From assembly GCA_902515205.1 (NCBI GenBank), contig CABXTU010000007.1, positions 1-46,903 of the forward strand: a stretch of DNA of 46,903 bases, given 5' to 3'. Below are positions 20,175 to 28,912 of this stretch, piece after piece. Position 1 is the first letter of the stretch; each line of letters begins with the position of its first letter. Below the pieces are notes generated by a model, which saw nothing but the letters and a program-made list of their open reading frames with translations, had not been told where the DNA came from and did no database searches. This stretch comes from an uncultured Pelagibacteraceae bacterium (GTDB lineage Bacteria > Pseudomonadota > Alphaproteobacteria > Pelagibacterales > Pelagibacteraceae). A program made the position numbers and the translations under genes.

Positions 20175-21019
20175 TTTCTTATAAGCGTTCCAGAGCCTTT
20201 ATCAGAAAATATTTCAAATAATATGGAATGCTTTTCTCTACCATCGATAATACCAACAGCTGTAACGCCATTCTTTACTGCATCCAAGCAAGTATTTATC
20301 TTTGGAATCATTCCCTCAGTTATAGTTTCATTTTTAATCATTTCTAAAATTTCAGATGATGAAATTTCCTCAATTAGTTTTTTTTCTTTGTCAAGCACAC
20401 CTTTTACATTTGTCATCAAAAGCAATCTTCTTGATTTTAAGGATTTTGCTATTGCTCCCGCTGCAGTATCTCCGTTAATGTTATATGTTTGATTATTCAT
20501 TCCCAAACCTAATGGTGACACAATTGGAATTATATTTTTTTCAACAGAATCTTTAATTATATTAATATTAATTTTGTTAGGTATACCAACAAATCCTAGC
20601 TCTTTAGCCTCAGGGGTAACCTCAATAATATTGTTCATTTTTGTATTTATAGAAATTGCTTGAGTATCTTTTTTTTTTAAAGATAAAACAATATCGTGAT
20701 TAAATTCTATAAGAACCGATTCAACTATATTTATAATTTCTTCATTAGTAACTCTTAATCCTCTTATGAATCTTGTTTCAATATTTGATTTTTCAAGTTC
20801 TCTTTTAATTCTTGGACCACCTCCATGGACCACAACAATTGAAAGTCCTAATTTATTTAACAAACTTATATCCGCTATAAAATTATTAAAAATATTTCTA
20901 TCTATAAAAACATTTCCCCCATATTTTATAACAATTAATTCATTCTTATATTTTTCAATATATTTGGTTACTTCTTCTATTGGTGGCCCGTTTTCTGGTA
21001 ATATTTCTTTTAAATCCAT
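20171..21019 (-). CDS. argB: Acetylglutamate kinase
   Basis: 282-residue amino-acid kinase of arginine synthesis, phosphorylating N-acetylglutamate. VIKYGGNVF (ATP-binding Lys), VVHGGGPRIKRELEK, NINGDTAAGAIAKSL and GGMIPK-type EGMIPKINTCLDAVKNGV segments are all present. The N-terminal extension that mediates arginine inhibition in some species appears present in short form. It follows yidC by 28 nt; the GTPase gene engB that often sits here in alphaproteobacteria is missing. Confidence 0.96.
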   Translation of the reverse strand: MDLKEILPENGPPIEEVTKYIEKYKNELIVIKYGGNVFIDRNIFNNFIADISLLNKLGLSIVVVHGGGPRIKRELEKSNIETRFIRGLRVTNEEIINIVESVLIEFNHDIVLSLKKKDTQAISINTKMNNIIEVTPEAKELGFVGIPNKININIIKDSVEKNIIPIVSPLGLGMNNQTYNINGDTAAGAIAKSLKSRRLLLMTNVKGVLDKEKKLIEEISSSEILEMIKNETITEGMIPKINTCLDAVKNGVTAVGIIDGREKHSILFEIFSDKGSGTLIRK

Positions 21020-21047
21020 TTATTTTTGTTTGATAATTACATCAACA

Positions 21048-22727
21048 TTATGTCGAAGTTTTAACTGTTGTTCTTTTCATGATAAATATTTGTTGTGCCA
21101 TAGTTAAAATATTGTTTACAGTCCAATAAATTACTAAACCACTTGGAAAAGGTGCAAGTATTACAGTTAAGAAAAGTGGAAAAAAAGCAAAAATTTTAGC
21201 TTGCATTGGATCTGTAGGTGCCGGATTTAGTTTTTGTTGAACCCACATAGAAACTCCCATTGCTACTGGCCAAGCGCCTATGATTAAAAAAGATGGGACG
21301 TCATAAGGTAACAAACCAAACAAATTAAATAAACTTGTAGGATCACGTTCACTCAAATCATGGATCCAACCAAAAAATGGCATCTGCCTCATTTCAATAG
21401 TTACGAATAAAACTTTATATAAAGCAAAGAAAACTGGTATCTGAACAAGTATTGGTAAACATCCTGACATGGGATTTACTTTTTCTTTTTTGAATAAAGC
21501 CATCATAGCTTGTTGCAGTTTCATTTTATCATCTTTATAAAGTTCTTTAAGTCTGGCTTGTTCAGGTTGTAGAGCTTTCATTTTTGCCATACTTCTAAAA
21601 GAAAAATTAGCCAATGGAAAAAATACTAACCGAATACAAATAGTTATAGCGATAATTGCTAAACCATAATTGCCTAAAAGTTTAAAAAAATAGTCTATTC
21701 CAAAGAACAGCGGTTTAGTGATAAAGTACAGGAATCCCCAGTCTATAACTAAATCAAATTTATCAATATTTAATGACTCAGCATATCCATCAATGATATC
21801 TACCCTTTTAGCAGCAACAATGATTTGTAATTTCTCTTCAATTTGATTGTTTCCAGTAAGTTCGATAGGCTCTGTTGATATAAAGTTTGCTCTAAATTTT
21901 TTTTTATAATCAAACGTTGTTTTAAATTCTTTTTTTTTTGGTGGTATTAATGATGTTATCCAGTATTTGTCTCCAATACCTAACCAACCTTTTTGTGATA
22001 TTTTTGAAAATTTTTTTTCCTGAATGTCATCGTAATCTTCTTCAATAAGCTCATCATCTAAAGTAGCAATTAAACCTTCGTGAAGAATATAAAAATTTGA
22101 TATATCAGGAATCTTATTTCTAATTATTTGCCCGTAAGAATAAAAATCATATTTATTGTTTGAAGGGTTTATGACCTTTTGATTAATTGTAAATAAATAC
22201 TTATCGTCTAAAGATATCTCTTTTTCAAATGTTATATTCTGAGGATTGGTCCAAGATAATTTAATATTTGATTGATTACTTAATTTTTTATTTCCAATAA
22301 CAGACCAAATACTATTTGAATTTGGCGTCTCAATATTTTTGTCAGATGTAACAAAACCACTTTCTATTAAATATCCATTATTAACATTCCTTGGATTTAA
22401 AAGTACAACTTTTTCATTACTATCAAGTTCAGTATTATAATTTTTAAAAGTTAAGTCATCTATAACAGCACCCTTTAAAGATATTGATCCTATAATACTT
22501 TTATTTTCAAATTTAATTCTTTCGTTCTGTTCTAAAGCTTCTTCTCTTGAAATCTGAACTAAATTTTCTTTTTGATCAAGAGTGGGAGCATCAGAATTTT
22601 GTTCAGTTTTTTGTTTTTCAATGATTTTTTGATTCTTTGTTGATTGTTCAGGTATAAAAAAAAGAGAATAAAGAACAATAACAGCAGATGATAATGCTAT
22701 TGCTGCAATTACATTTTTAGAGTCCAT
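21048..22727 (-). CDS. yidC: Membrane protein insertase YidC
   Basis: 559 residues. The N-terminal signal-anchor (about 6-26) is followed by a large periplasmic P1 domain (about 60-330), then the conserved five-helix insertase core beginning near FFKLLGNYGLAIIAITICIRLVFFPL, with the hydrophilic-groove Arg in that first core helix. The cytoplasmic hairpin (MAKMKALQPEQARLKELYKDD) and the later segments NPMSGCLPILVQIPVFFALY and PAPTDPMQAK are typical. It inserts membrane proteins with or without SecYEG. It forms an operon with rpmH, rnpA and yidD. Confidence 0.97.
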   Translation of the reverse strand: MDSKNVIAAIALSSAVIVLYSLFFIPEQSTKNQKIIEKQKTEQNSDAPTLDQKENLVQISREEALEQNERIKFENKSIIGSISLKGAVIDDLTFKNYNTELDSNEKVVLLNPRNVNNGYLIESGFVTSDKNIETPNSNSIWSVIGNKKLSNQSNIKLSWTNPQNITFEKEISLDDKYLFTINQKVINPSNNKYDFYSYGQIIRNKIPDISNFYILHEGLIATLDDELIEEDYDDIQEKKFSKISQKGWLGIGDKYWITSLIPPKKKEFKTTFDYKKKFRANFISTEPIELTGNNQIEEKLQIIVAAKRVDIIDGYAESLNIDKFDLVIDWGFLYFITKPLFFGIDYFFKLLGNYGLAIIAITICIRLVFFPLANFSFRSMAKMKALQPEQARLKELYKDDKMKLQQAMMALFKKEKVNPMSGCLPILVQIPVFFALYKVLFVTIEMRQMPFFGWIHDLSERDPTSLFNLFGLLPYDVPSFLIIGAWPVAMGVSMWVQQKLNPAPTDPMQAKIFAFFPLFLTVILAPFPSGLVIYWTVNNILTMAQQIFIMKRTTVKTST

Positions 22728-22978
22728 TATTTTTTTACCTTTGAGTTTTTTTTCACAGGATCGAAACCTTCTCCACCACCTAAAAACTTAATAGGATGGC
22801 ATGAAAAAATTCTTTTTAAACTGATATATGAACCTTTAAAAAAACCATAATTTTCTATTGCTTCAATACTATATTCAGAGCAAGTGGGTAAATATCTGCA
22901 AGAATTTCCTAATAAAGGACTTATGAAAAATTTATAGCTTTTAATCAGTTTGATTAAAATTTTTGATATAATGTTCAT
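22727..22978 (-). CDS. yidD: Membrane protein insertion efficiency factor YidD
   Basis: 83 residues. It has an N-terminal amphipathic helix, the diagnostic cysteine-rich motif SPLLGNSCRYLPTCSEYSIEAIENYG, and GGEGFDPV near the end (the family's GGxDPV). A peripheral membrane helper of YidC. Its ATG overlaps the rnpA stop by 1 nt (TAATG) and its stop abuts the yidC start. Confidence 0.95.
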   Translation of the reverse strand: MNIISKILIKLIKSYKFFISPLLGNSCRYLPTCSEYSIEAIENYGFFKGSYISLKRIFSCHPIKFLGGGEGFDPVKKNSKVKK

Positions 22979-23319
22979 TAGTATATTTTTTTAAAGCTCA
23001 GCAATAAGGTTTCTTTTATTTTTGTATATTCATTGTTTAGCATAGTTGGCTTGGCAATAACAAGATATGAATAATTAAATTTTATTGAGATTTTTTTACC
23101 TACTTCATTAAAAATATTCCTCAGACGTCTTTTAATTTTATTTCTCTTGACTGCATTTCCTATTTTTTTTTTTGCGACAAAGCTGATATTAAATTTTTTA
23201 TTATCTTTATTACTTAAATTACCAAAAAAAATTGTTACATATTTATTAGATATTTTTTTTCCTTTGAGCAAGTTTTTAAATTCTTCGTTTTTAGAAAGAG
23301 CAAGTATTTTGCTTTTCAT
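22978..23319 (-). CDS. rnpA: Ribonuclease P protein component
   Basis: 113-residue basic protein. The family's RNR motif appears as KRNKIKRRLRNIF (about 59-71), preceded by FVAKKKIGNAV. It binds RNase P RNA and helps 5' maturation of tRNAs. It lies 4 nt downstream of rpmH, the nearly universal arrangement. Confidence 0.95.
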   Translation of the reverse strand: MKSKILALSKNEEFKNLLKGKKISNKYVTIFFGNLSNKDNKKFNISFVAKKKIGNAVKRNKIKRRLRNIFNEVGKKISIKFNYSYLVIAKPTMLNNEYTKIKETLLLSFKKIY

Positions 23320-23323
23320 TATT

Positions 23324-23464
23324 TTAACCAGAAACAGTTAAAGATTTTCGTCCTCGAGCTCGTCTTCGAGCTAAAAGTTTTTTCCCACCTTTAGTTTTCA
23401 TTTTTGATCTAAAGCCGTGCTTTCTTGCTCTTTTAATTTTAGATGGCTGATATGTTCTTTTCAT
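23324..23464 (-). CDS. rpmH: 50S ribosomal protein bL34
   Basis: 46 codons on the minus strand beginning [19 protein letters not shown], the textbook bL34 start, and continuing with [22 protein letters not shown]. Very basic and arginine-rich; noticeably more GC-rich than surrounding genes because of CGA/CGT codons. First gene of rpmH-rnpA-yidD-yidC. Confidence 0.98.
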   Translation of the reverse strand: MKRTYQPSKIKRARKHGFRSKMKTKGGKKLLARRRARGRKSLTVSG

Positions 23465-23496
23465 AAATGTGGTTAAATGTTTATTAAATTTGGCCC

Positions 23497-23525
23497 TTTA
23501 TAGTAATTAAATATATAAATAGCAA
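23497..23525 (-). promoter_or_regulatory. Candidate promoter for the rpmH operon
   Basis: On the minus strand TTGCTA is followed after exactly 17 nt by TATAAA, about 33 nt upstream of the rpmH ATG. This is normal housekeeping-sigma spacing and serves as contrast with the 14-15-nt elements at 37-41 kb. Confidence 0.5.
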
Positions 23526-23556
23526 ATAGAAGATTTTATAATTATTATGCTAAATA

Positions 23557-24276
23557 ATGGAAAAAACTAAAAAAATTAAATTATTTATAGGTTTATTTTA
23601 TTTTTTTTTAGTAGCTTTATTTTTGTATTTCTTTTTTTCAAAATTTAGCTTTCAGGAAATTACAAGTTACGACTTTATTAAAAATAATAGAGAATTTTTT
23701 TTCCAAATGAAACAATCAAATTTATTTTTGCTAGCATCATTATTCATCTCTTTTGCAATAATCTGGGTATTAGCAGCAGGATTTGTATCACCTTTAGCCA
23801 TTTTTGCTGGATTTATTTTTGGAAAATGGCTTGGATTAATTTTTTTAGGATTTGGTATGTCTTTAGGAGCAACATTTTTATATATTTTTGCTAACTATTT
23901 TTTAAAAGAATTGATTAGAGAAAAATTTTCAAATAAATTTCAAGGGCTTGAAAATAAATTTAAAAAATCTGAATTTACATATTTACTAATCTATAGATTT
24001 ATTGGAGGTATCCCTTTTGCTATTTCAAATGTATTACCATGTATATTTAATGTAAAACCATTTTATTTTTTTTGGGCAACTTTAATAGGTACAGCCCCAC
24101 AAATATTTTTATTTTGCTCTCTTGGAAACGGATTTGATAAAGTTATAGATAGAAATTTAGAAGCACCTACTTTAATAGAACTGATTTATTCTCCAGATAT
24201 TTACATACCTTTAATAATATTTGCAGTTTTAATTGTAATTACAATTTTTCTTAGAAAGTTATTTTATAATAAATAA
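23557..24276 (+). CDS. TVP38/TMEM64 (DedA-like) membrane protein
   Basis: 239-residue polytopic inner-membrane protein with about six hydrophobic segments. The central VTT-domain pattern is clear: PLAIFAGFIFGKWLGLIFLGFGMSLGATFLYIFANYF (about 76-112), then a cytosolic stretch and YRFIGGIPFAISNVLPCIFNVKPFYFFWATLIGTAPQIF. The family is implicated in lipid scrambling/transport and membrane homeostasis. It diverges from rpmH and ends 3 nt before the opposing tRNA-Thr. Confidence 0.85.
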   Translation: MEKTKKIKLFIGLFYFFLVALFLYFFFSKFSFQEITSYDFIKNNREFFFQMKQSNLFLLASLFISFAIIWVLAAGFVSPLAIFAGFIFGKWLGLIFLGFGMSLGATFLYIFANYFLKELIREKFSNKFQGLENKFKKSEFTYLLIYRFIGGIPFAISNVLPCIFNVKPFYFFWATLIGTAPQIFLFCSLGNGFDKVIDRNLEAPTLIELIYSPDIYIPLIIFAVLIVITIFLRKLFYNK

Positions 24277-24279
24277 ATA

Positions 24280-24353
24280 TGGTGCTCCCACCCTGTACTG
24301 ACCAGGGAACTAGTCCTTACCAAGGACTTGTTATACCATTTAACTACAGGAGC
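24280..24353 (-). tRNA. tRNA-Thr (anticodon GGT), unusual T loop
   Basis: 74 nt with encoded CCA. Acceptor GCTCCTG pairs with TGGGAGC (two terminal wobble pairs); D arm GTTA/TAAC; anticodon arm AGTCC TTGGTAA GGACT gives GGT; variable loop AGTT; T stem CCCTG/CAGGG. The T loop reads GTCAGTA instead of the canonical TTCRANY, so U54 and A58 are both replaced by G. The fold is otherwise complete, so it is called as a tRNA gene. Confidence 0.88.
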
Positions 24354-24453
24354 CATTGTCCTCAATTGTATTTTATTGATAATAATGCATTTTTTTCAAA
24401 TTATTGCCTTAATTTTCTGACTAATATGATTTATATCTATCTTGAGAATTTTT

Positions 24454-24654
24454 ATGGGCATTCATTACGATTATAAATCTACAAAAAGTGCTAAGTTAAT
24501 GGAAAAGCAAGCTAAAAGAGAAAAAAAACTTGCAGAAAAAAAAGCAAAACGACTAGCAAAAGAGGGTACTAGAAATGATGAAAATAAAGATAAAACTTTA
24601 GATACTTCGAAACCTATTACTTTGGATTTCCTTACTAATCCTAATAAAGAATGA
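24454..24654 (+). CDS. Small charged hypothetical protein, 66 aa
   Basis: The ATG at 24454 is preferred to an upstream TTG. The product begins MGIHYDYKSTKSAKLMEKQAKREKK, with a Lys/Glu/Ala-rich helix (about 12-38) that could form a coiled coil or bind nucleic acid, and a polar tail TSKPITLDFLTNP. No known family recognised. Its stop overlaps the next small ORF start (ATGA), and dcd follows, so the three may be one transcript. Confidence 0.6.
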   Translation: MGIHYDYKSTKSAKLMEKQAKREKKLAEKKAKRLAKEGTRNDENKDKTLDTSKPITLDFLTNPNKE

Positions 24655-24755
24655 AATCAAAAAATAAAAATGATCAATTAAGCTTGGCGTTAAAGAAAAA
24701 TTTAAAAAAGAGAAAATTATTCCAAAAAAAAAATAAAAAAAAAAATAATAAATAA
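24651..24755 (+). CDS. Very small lysine-rich ORF, 34 aa
   Basis: An ATG ORF of 34 codons with about half lysine and asparagine residues (ending in runs of K and N). It overlaps the previous stop as ATGA and the dcd start as TAATG. The tight coupling on both sides argues that it is translated, but the composition is also what A-rich DNA gives by chance. No function assigned. Confidence 0.35.
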   Translation: MKSKNKNDQLSLALKKNLKKRKLFQKKNKKKNNK

Positions 24756-25309
24756 TGTCGGTTTTATCAGATAAATGGATTAGAAAAATGTCTATGGAAA
24801 GAGATATGATTTCACCTTTTGAAGAAAAACAAGTTCGAGGAAAAAGTATTTCTTTTGGATTATCTTCTTTTGGTTATGACGCAAGAGTTTCTGATGAGTT
24901 TAAAATATTTACAAACGTAAATTCCGAAATCGTAGATCCTAAAAATTTTAAGCCAACAAATTTTGTTACTAAAAATACTTCAGAATGTATAATTCCTCCA
25001 AATTCATTTGTATTAGCTAGAACTGTTGAAAAATTTAAAATTCCAGATGATATTCTTGTTATCTGTCTCGGAAAATCAACGTATGCAAGATGTGGAATCA
25101 TTGTGAATGTTACTCCATTAGAACCTGGATGGGAGGGATATGTTACACTAGAATTTTCGAATACAACACCTTTACCAGCCAAAATTTATGCCAATGAAGG
25201 TGTGGCTCAATTTATATTTCTAAAAGGTAATGAGAAGCCGGATGTAACATACAAAGACCGAGACGGTAAATATATGGGGCAAACTGGAGTAACTTTACCA
25301 AAAGTATAA
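24755..25309 (+). CDS. dcd: dCTP deaminase
   Basis: 184 residues. It converts dCTP to dUTP for thymidylate synthesis. [32 protein letters not shown] (about 109-140) contains the nucleotide-binding and catalytic (Arg, Glu) motifs of the trimeric dUTPase/Dcd fold. QTGVTLP at the C terminus closes the active site. The start codon overlaps the preceding ORF stop (TAATG). Confidence 0.95.
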   Translation: MSVLSDKWIRKMSMERDMISPFEEKQVRGKSISFGLSSFGYDARVSDEFKIFTNVNSEIVDPKNFKPTNFVTKNTSECIIPPNSFVLARTVEKFKIPDDILVICLGKSTYARCGIIVNVTPLEPGWEGYVTLEFSNTTPLPAKIYANEGVAQFIFLKGNEKPDVTYKDRDGKYMGQTGVTLPKV

Positions 25310-25311
25310 TC

Positions 25312-26565
25312 ATGCAAAAACTAGAAGTCCGTGGAGCAAATAGGCTTAGAGGACAAATTAAGATTTCAGGTTCAAAAAATGCTTCACTGCCAATTTTGGC
25401 AGCAACTCTTTTAACTGATAAAAAAGTTTATTTAAAAAATTTACCAAAAGTGAAAGACATAGAGACTATGATAAAATTATTAGAATCATTGGGTTCAAAA
25501 ATACAATTTGAAAAAAAAAATTTGATTATTGATAATTTTAAACAAAATAAAAAGTTTGCTTCTTACTCCTTAGTAAAAACTATGCGAGCGGGAATATTAG
25601 TTCTTGGCCCTCTATTAGCAAAATTTGGTAACGCAAAAATCTCACTTCCAGGAGGATGTGCGATAGGCACAAGACCTGTAGACGTACATCTAAAAGCATT
25701 ATCTAAACTTGGTGTGAAATATAAAATTATCCAAGGCTACATTCACGCTACTGCTCCCACAGGCTTAAAAGGCTGTACTTTAAGTTTCTCAAAGATATCA
25801 GTTGGAGCTACAGAAAATTTAATAATTGCAGCAACTTTAGCTGAGGGTACAACTATTTTGAAAAACTGCGCAATTGAACCTGAGATAAAAGATTTGGTAA
25901 ATTTTTTAAAAAAATTAGGATGCAATCTTAAATGGATAGCTAAACGTTCAATTAAAATTATTGGGGTCAATAAAACTAATATAATAAGCTATTCTGTAAT
26001 GTTTGATAGGATAGAGGCTGGTACTTATTTAATAGCAGCTGCTATAACTGAAGGAAATTTAAAGATTAAGAATATAATTCCAAATATAATGAAAACAGAA
26101 ATAAATATTTTAAAAAAAATTGGGGCCAAAATAAATTTAAAAAAAAATGAAATACATATAGAAGGAAGAAAAAAAATTAAAAACATGAAAATCAAAACTG
26201 CCCCCTATCCTGGTTTTCCAACAGATTTACAAGCACAAATTTCAGTTTTATTATGCAAAGCAAATAGAAATTCTTTGATTATAGAAGATATATTCGAAAA
26301 TAGATTTATGCATGTTTCTGAATTAAATCGAATGGGTGCTAATATCTCAATTAATGGTAATAAAGCTTTTATAATGGGAAATACAAAATTCGCAGCAGCA
26401 GAGCTAATGGCAACTGATTTAAGAGCCTCTGTTTCCTTAATTCTTGCCGCATTAAATGCAAAAGGAAAATCTGTAATTAATAGAATTTATCATCTTGATC
26501 GTGGATATGAAAATTTAGAAAAAAAATTAAAAAAAGTTGGAGCAAAAATAAGACGAGTAAATTGA
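25312..26565 (+). CDS. murA: UDP-N-acetylglucosamine 1-carboxyvinyltransferase
   Basis: 417 residues. First committed step of peptidoglycan synthesis (PEP transfer to UDP-GlcNAc). SGSKNASLPILAA holds Lys22, LPGGCAIGTRPVDVHL holds the active-site Cys116 (the fosfomycin target in other species), and APYPGFPTDLQAQ and DLRASVSLILA are standard. Stop overlaps the DUF2948 start (TGATG). Confidence 0.96.
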   Translation: MQKLEVRGANRLRGQIKISGSKNASLPILAATLLTDKKVYLKNLPKVKDIETMIKLLESLGSKIQFEKKNLIIDNFKQNKKFASYSLVKTMRAGILVLGPLLAKFGNAKISLPGGCAIGTRPVDVHLKALSKLGVKYKIIQGYIHATAPTGLKGCTLSFSKISVGATENLIIAATLAEGTTILKNCAIEPEIKDLVNFLKKLGCNLKWIAKRSIKIIGVNKTNIISYSVMFDRIEAGTYLIAAAITEGNLKIKNIIPNIMKTEINILKKIGAKINLKKNEIHIEGRKKIKNMKIKTAPYPGFPTDLQAQISVLLCKANRNSLIIEDIFENRFMHVSELNRMGANISINGNKAFIMGNTKFAAAELMATDLRASVSLILAALNAKGKSVINRIYHLDRGYENLEKKLKKVGAKIRRVN

Positions 26566-26963
26566 TGCAAAAAAAGTATTTAGCTCAAATTATTGCCACA
26601 GATAATGAAGGTTTACAAATGGTTTCAGCTTGTAGTGCGGGTGCGAATGTTAGAGTAGGAGATATTAAATATTTGGCTTCAAATAAAGTTTTTTTACTTT
26701 CAATTGAAAGATCAAAAATCGAAGCTGATCAGAAAAACAAAAAAATTAAAAGTATTTGCAGATTTGATTTTGTTGATAAGGTAAAATCGAAGAATATTGA
26801 TCAAAAAAATGCCGAATTGATTTTAGAACTTATAGCAATAGACTATATGAAAAATAAAAAAGACTATGAAATTAATTTAATTTTTAAAAACAATGCTCAT
26901 ATTACTTTGACCACTGAAACAATTGAAGTAAGACTTGAAGATCAAAGCGAGACAAAAAAATAA
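26565..26963 (+). CDS. DUF2948 family protein
   Basis: 132 residues from the ATG at 26565, chosen over a TTG just upstream because it forms the TGATG junction with murA. The segment AQIIATDNEGLQMVSACSAGANVRVGDIKYLASNKVFLLSIER (about 6-48) matches the alphaproteobacterial DUF2948 pattern, and the murA-DUF2948-hisD order is also typical of the class. Function unknown. Coupled to hisD by a TAATG overlap. Confidence 0.8.
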   Translation: MQKKYLAQIIATDNEGLQMVSACSAGANVRVGDIKYLASNKVFLLSIERSKIEADQKNKKIKSICRFDFVDKVKSKNIDQKNAELILELIAIDYMKNKKDYEINLIFKNNAHITLTTETIEVRLEDQSETKK

Positions 26964-28246
26964 TGAAAATATTAGATGTTAATAACAAAAATTTTAATAA
27001 AATTTTAAGTGAACTACTAGCAAAAAGAAAAGAAAAAATTAAAAACAATGCAGTGTCTGTTAAAAGTATTATTAGAGATGTAAAAAAAAATGGAGATAAA
27101 GCTTTATTAAAATATGAAAAGAAATTTAATAAAAATTATAAAATTATTCCTTCTTCTAAAAATATTTCAAAATCAATAGCAACCTTGGATAAAAAGGTTA
27201 AAAAGGCAATTGATCTTGCTTATGATAGGATTTATAAATTTCACTCTCTTCAAAGAACTAATAATATTTCATATACTGATAATCTTAAAAATAGACTTAA
27301 TTATAAATACTTTCCGATTGACTCTGTAGCAATATACGTTCCCGGATCAAAAGCTTCTTATCCATCAAGTGTTTTAATGAATGCTATACCAGCTATTGTA
27401 GCTGGAGTTAAAAGGATAGTAATGATAAATCCAGCATATAAAGGTAAACAAAATCCTGCTGTTTTATATGCTGCTCGTAAGTGTAAAATTAAGGAAATTT
27501 ATTCAGTTGGTGGTCCTTCAGCTATTGCTGCTGCAGCATACGGCACAAAGAAAATTAAAAAAGTAAATAAAATAGTAGGACCAGGAAATGTATTTGTAGC
27601 AGCAGCTAAAAAAGAAGTTTTTGGAGATGTTGGAATTGATGGAATGATAGCAGGTCCCTCTGAGATCACAGTCGTATGTGATGAATTGTCAAATCCCGAA
27701 TGGGTTGCAAGTGACTTAGTTGGTCAAGCAGAGCATGACATTAATGCTCAATGTATATTAATTTCTAAAGATAAAAACTTAATTAAAAAAGTAAAAATAG
27801 AAATTTCCAACCAACTTGAAAAAATTCCAAGAATATTAATTGCCAGAAAGAGTTTGAGGAATAATGGAATTTTAATGTATATTAATTCAGATAAAAAAAT
27901 AGCTCAAGTTATAAATGAAATTGCACCAGAACATTTAGAACTAAATATTAAAAATTACAAATCATTTTTACCAAGAATAAAAAATGCTGGATCAATTTGT
28001 TTAGGAAAATATGCAGTTATGGCGATGACAGATTATAATATAGGATCTAACCACGTGCTTCCTACTAACGGTTCAGCAAAATATTCAAGTGGTATTAGTG
28101 TAAATGAATTTTATAAAAGAATTTCATACATAAACATATCAAAAAAGGGTATTGAAAGTCTTGGACCATCAGTTATAACTCTTGCAAATTATGAAGGGTT
28201 AGTGGGACATGCCCATTCTATAATAAAAAGAATTAGGAGAAAATAG
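26963..28246 (+). CDS. hisD: Histidinol dehydrogenase
   Basis: 427 residues. It catalyses the last two steps of histidine synthesis (histidinol to histidine, NAD+ and Zn). [65 protein letters not shown] (metal ligand region) and the catalytic Glu-His in EIAPEHLEL are all intact. It is followed 2 nt later by infA and lies less than 1 kb upstream of tRNA-His/hisS/hisZ/hisG. Confidence 0.97.
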   Translation: MKILDVNNKNFNKILSELLAKRKEKIKNNAVSVKSIIRDVKKNGDKALLKYEKKFNKNYKIIPSSKNISKSIATLDKKVKKAIDLAYDRIYKFHSLQRTNNISYTDNLKNRLNYKYFPIDSVAIYVPGSKASYPSSVLMNAIPAIVAGVKRIVMINPAYKGKQNPAVLYAARKCKIKEIYSVGGPSAIAAAAYGTKKIKKVNKIVGPGNVFVAAAKKEVFGDVGIDGMIAGPSEITVVCDELSNPEWVASDLVGQAEHDINAQCILISKDKNLIKKVKIEISNQLEKIPRILIARKSLRNNGILMYINSDKKIAQVINEIAPEHLELNIKNYKSFLPRIKNAGSICLGKYAVMAMTDYNIGSNHVLPTNGSAKYSSGISVNEFYKRISYINISKKGIESLGPSVITLANYEGLVGHAHSIIKRIRRK

Positions 28247-28248
28247 AT

Positions 28249-28464
28249 TTGTCAAAACAAGACTTACTTGAATTTAAGGGAAAAGTTACTGACTTATTAC
28301 CAAATGCAATGTTTAGAGTAAAATTAGAAAATGGCCATATTGTTACAGCCCACACAGCTGGTAAGCTAAGAAAAAATAGAATTAGAGTATTGCAAGGAGA
28401 CAATGTTACTGTAGAAATGACTCCTTATGATCTGACAAAAGGCAGAATAATTTTTAGGGGATAA
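28249..28464 (+). CDS. infA: Translation initiation factor IF-1
   Basis: 71 residues: [22 protein letters not shown] is unmistakable IF-1, with an S1-type OB fold and ending [11 protein letters not shown]. The start is TTG at 28249: no ATG fits, the protein length matches the family only from this codon, and AGGAGA at 28235-28240 is a good ribosome binding site 8 nt away. A TTG start may keep IF-1 synthesis moderate. tRNA-Phe begins 5 nt after the stop. Confidence 0.96.
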   Translation: MSKQDLLEFKGKVTDLLPNAMFRVKLENGHIVTAHTAGKLRKNRIRVLQGDNVTVEMTPYDLTKGRIIFRG

Positions 28465-28469
28465 ATTTT

Positions 28470-28544
28470 GCCTCGGTAGCTCAGGAGTAGAGCAGAGCCC
28501 TGAAAAGGCTTGTGTCGGAGGTGCGAATCCTTCCCGAGGCACCA
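28470..28544 (+). tRNA. tRNA-Phe (anticodon GAA)
   Basis: 75 nt with encoded CCA. Acceptor GCCTCGG/CCGAGGC is perfect; D arm GCTC/GAGC has a short 7-nt loop; anticodon arm GAGCC CTGAAAA GGCTT gives GAA; T arm GGAGG TGCGAAT CCTTC has G at position 55 in place of the near-universal U. It is 5 nt downstream of infA and is probably processed from that transcript. Confidence 0.95.
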
Positions 28545-28620
28545 TCAAAATATCTTGAAATTTTCAAAATAAAAAATTAACCTCTAGTTATATTAAATAA
28601 CAAAAGGATTAAGTAATAAG

Positions 28621-28833
28621 ATGAGTACATTAAAAGGAACCGTCAAATGGTTTAATGGAAAAAAGGGCTTTGGATTTATTGAAAGAGAGGATAAAGAAAA
28701 AGACGTTTTTTGCCATGCAAGCGCCGTTAAAGCTGCAGGAATGAGATACCTTAACGAAGGGGATAAATTAGAATTTACTCTTGAAGATGGTCCTAAAGGC
28801 CCATCAGCTGTAAATTTAAAAAAATTAGATTAA
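28621..28833 (+). CDS. cspA: Cold-shock domain protein
   Basis: 70-residue single CSD protein: [15 protein letters not shown] contains RNP1 and DVFCHASAV is RNP2 (with Cys where Val is usual). An OB-fold RNA/ssDNA chaperone in the cytoplasm. AAAGGA lies about 14 nt upstream of the ATG. Followed by a hairpin with T-rich tail. Confidence 0.94.
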   Translation: MSTLKGTVKWFNGKKGFGFIEREDKEKDVFCHASAVKAAGMRYLNEGDKLEFTLEDGPKGPSAVNLKKLD

Positions 28834-28848
28834 ATATAAAATTTTTAG

Positions 28849-28889
28849 AGGGCGTTTATCTGTTAAAATACATTAACGTCCTTTTCTTT
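28849..28889 (+). terminator. Candidate terminator after cspA
   Basis: AGGGCGTT (28849-28856) pairs with AACGTCCT (28875-28882), 8 bp with one G-U, loop of 18 nt, followed by TTTCTTT. It begins 15 nt after the stop codon. The long loop makes it a weaker terminator than usual. Confidence 0.5.
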
Positions 28890-28912
28890 CTAGGGTTGAA
28901 TAATTTAAATAT

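Noticed and set aside
24279-24476. Open frame of 65 codons on the plus strand
   Set aside because: It lies across the tRNA-Thr gene on the opposite strand and has no family resemblance.
24720-24755. Long A-runs as evidence of frameshifts or pseudogenes
   Set aside because: Homopolymer A-runs are common in this AT-rich DNA, and all flanking reading frames are intact.
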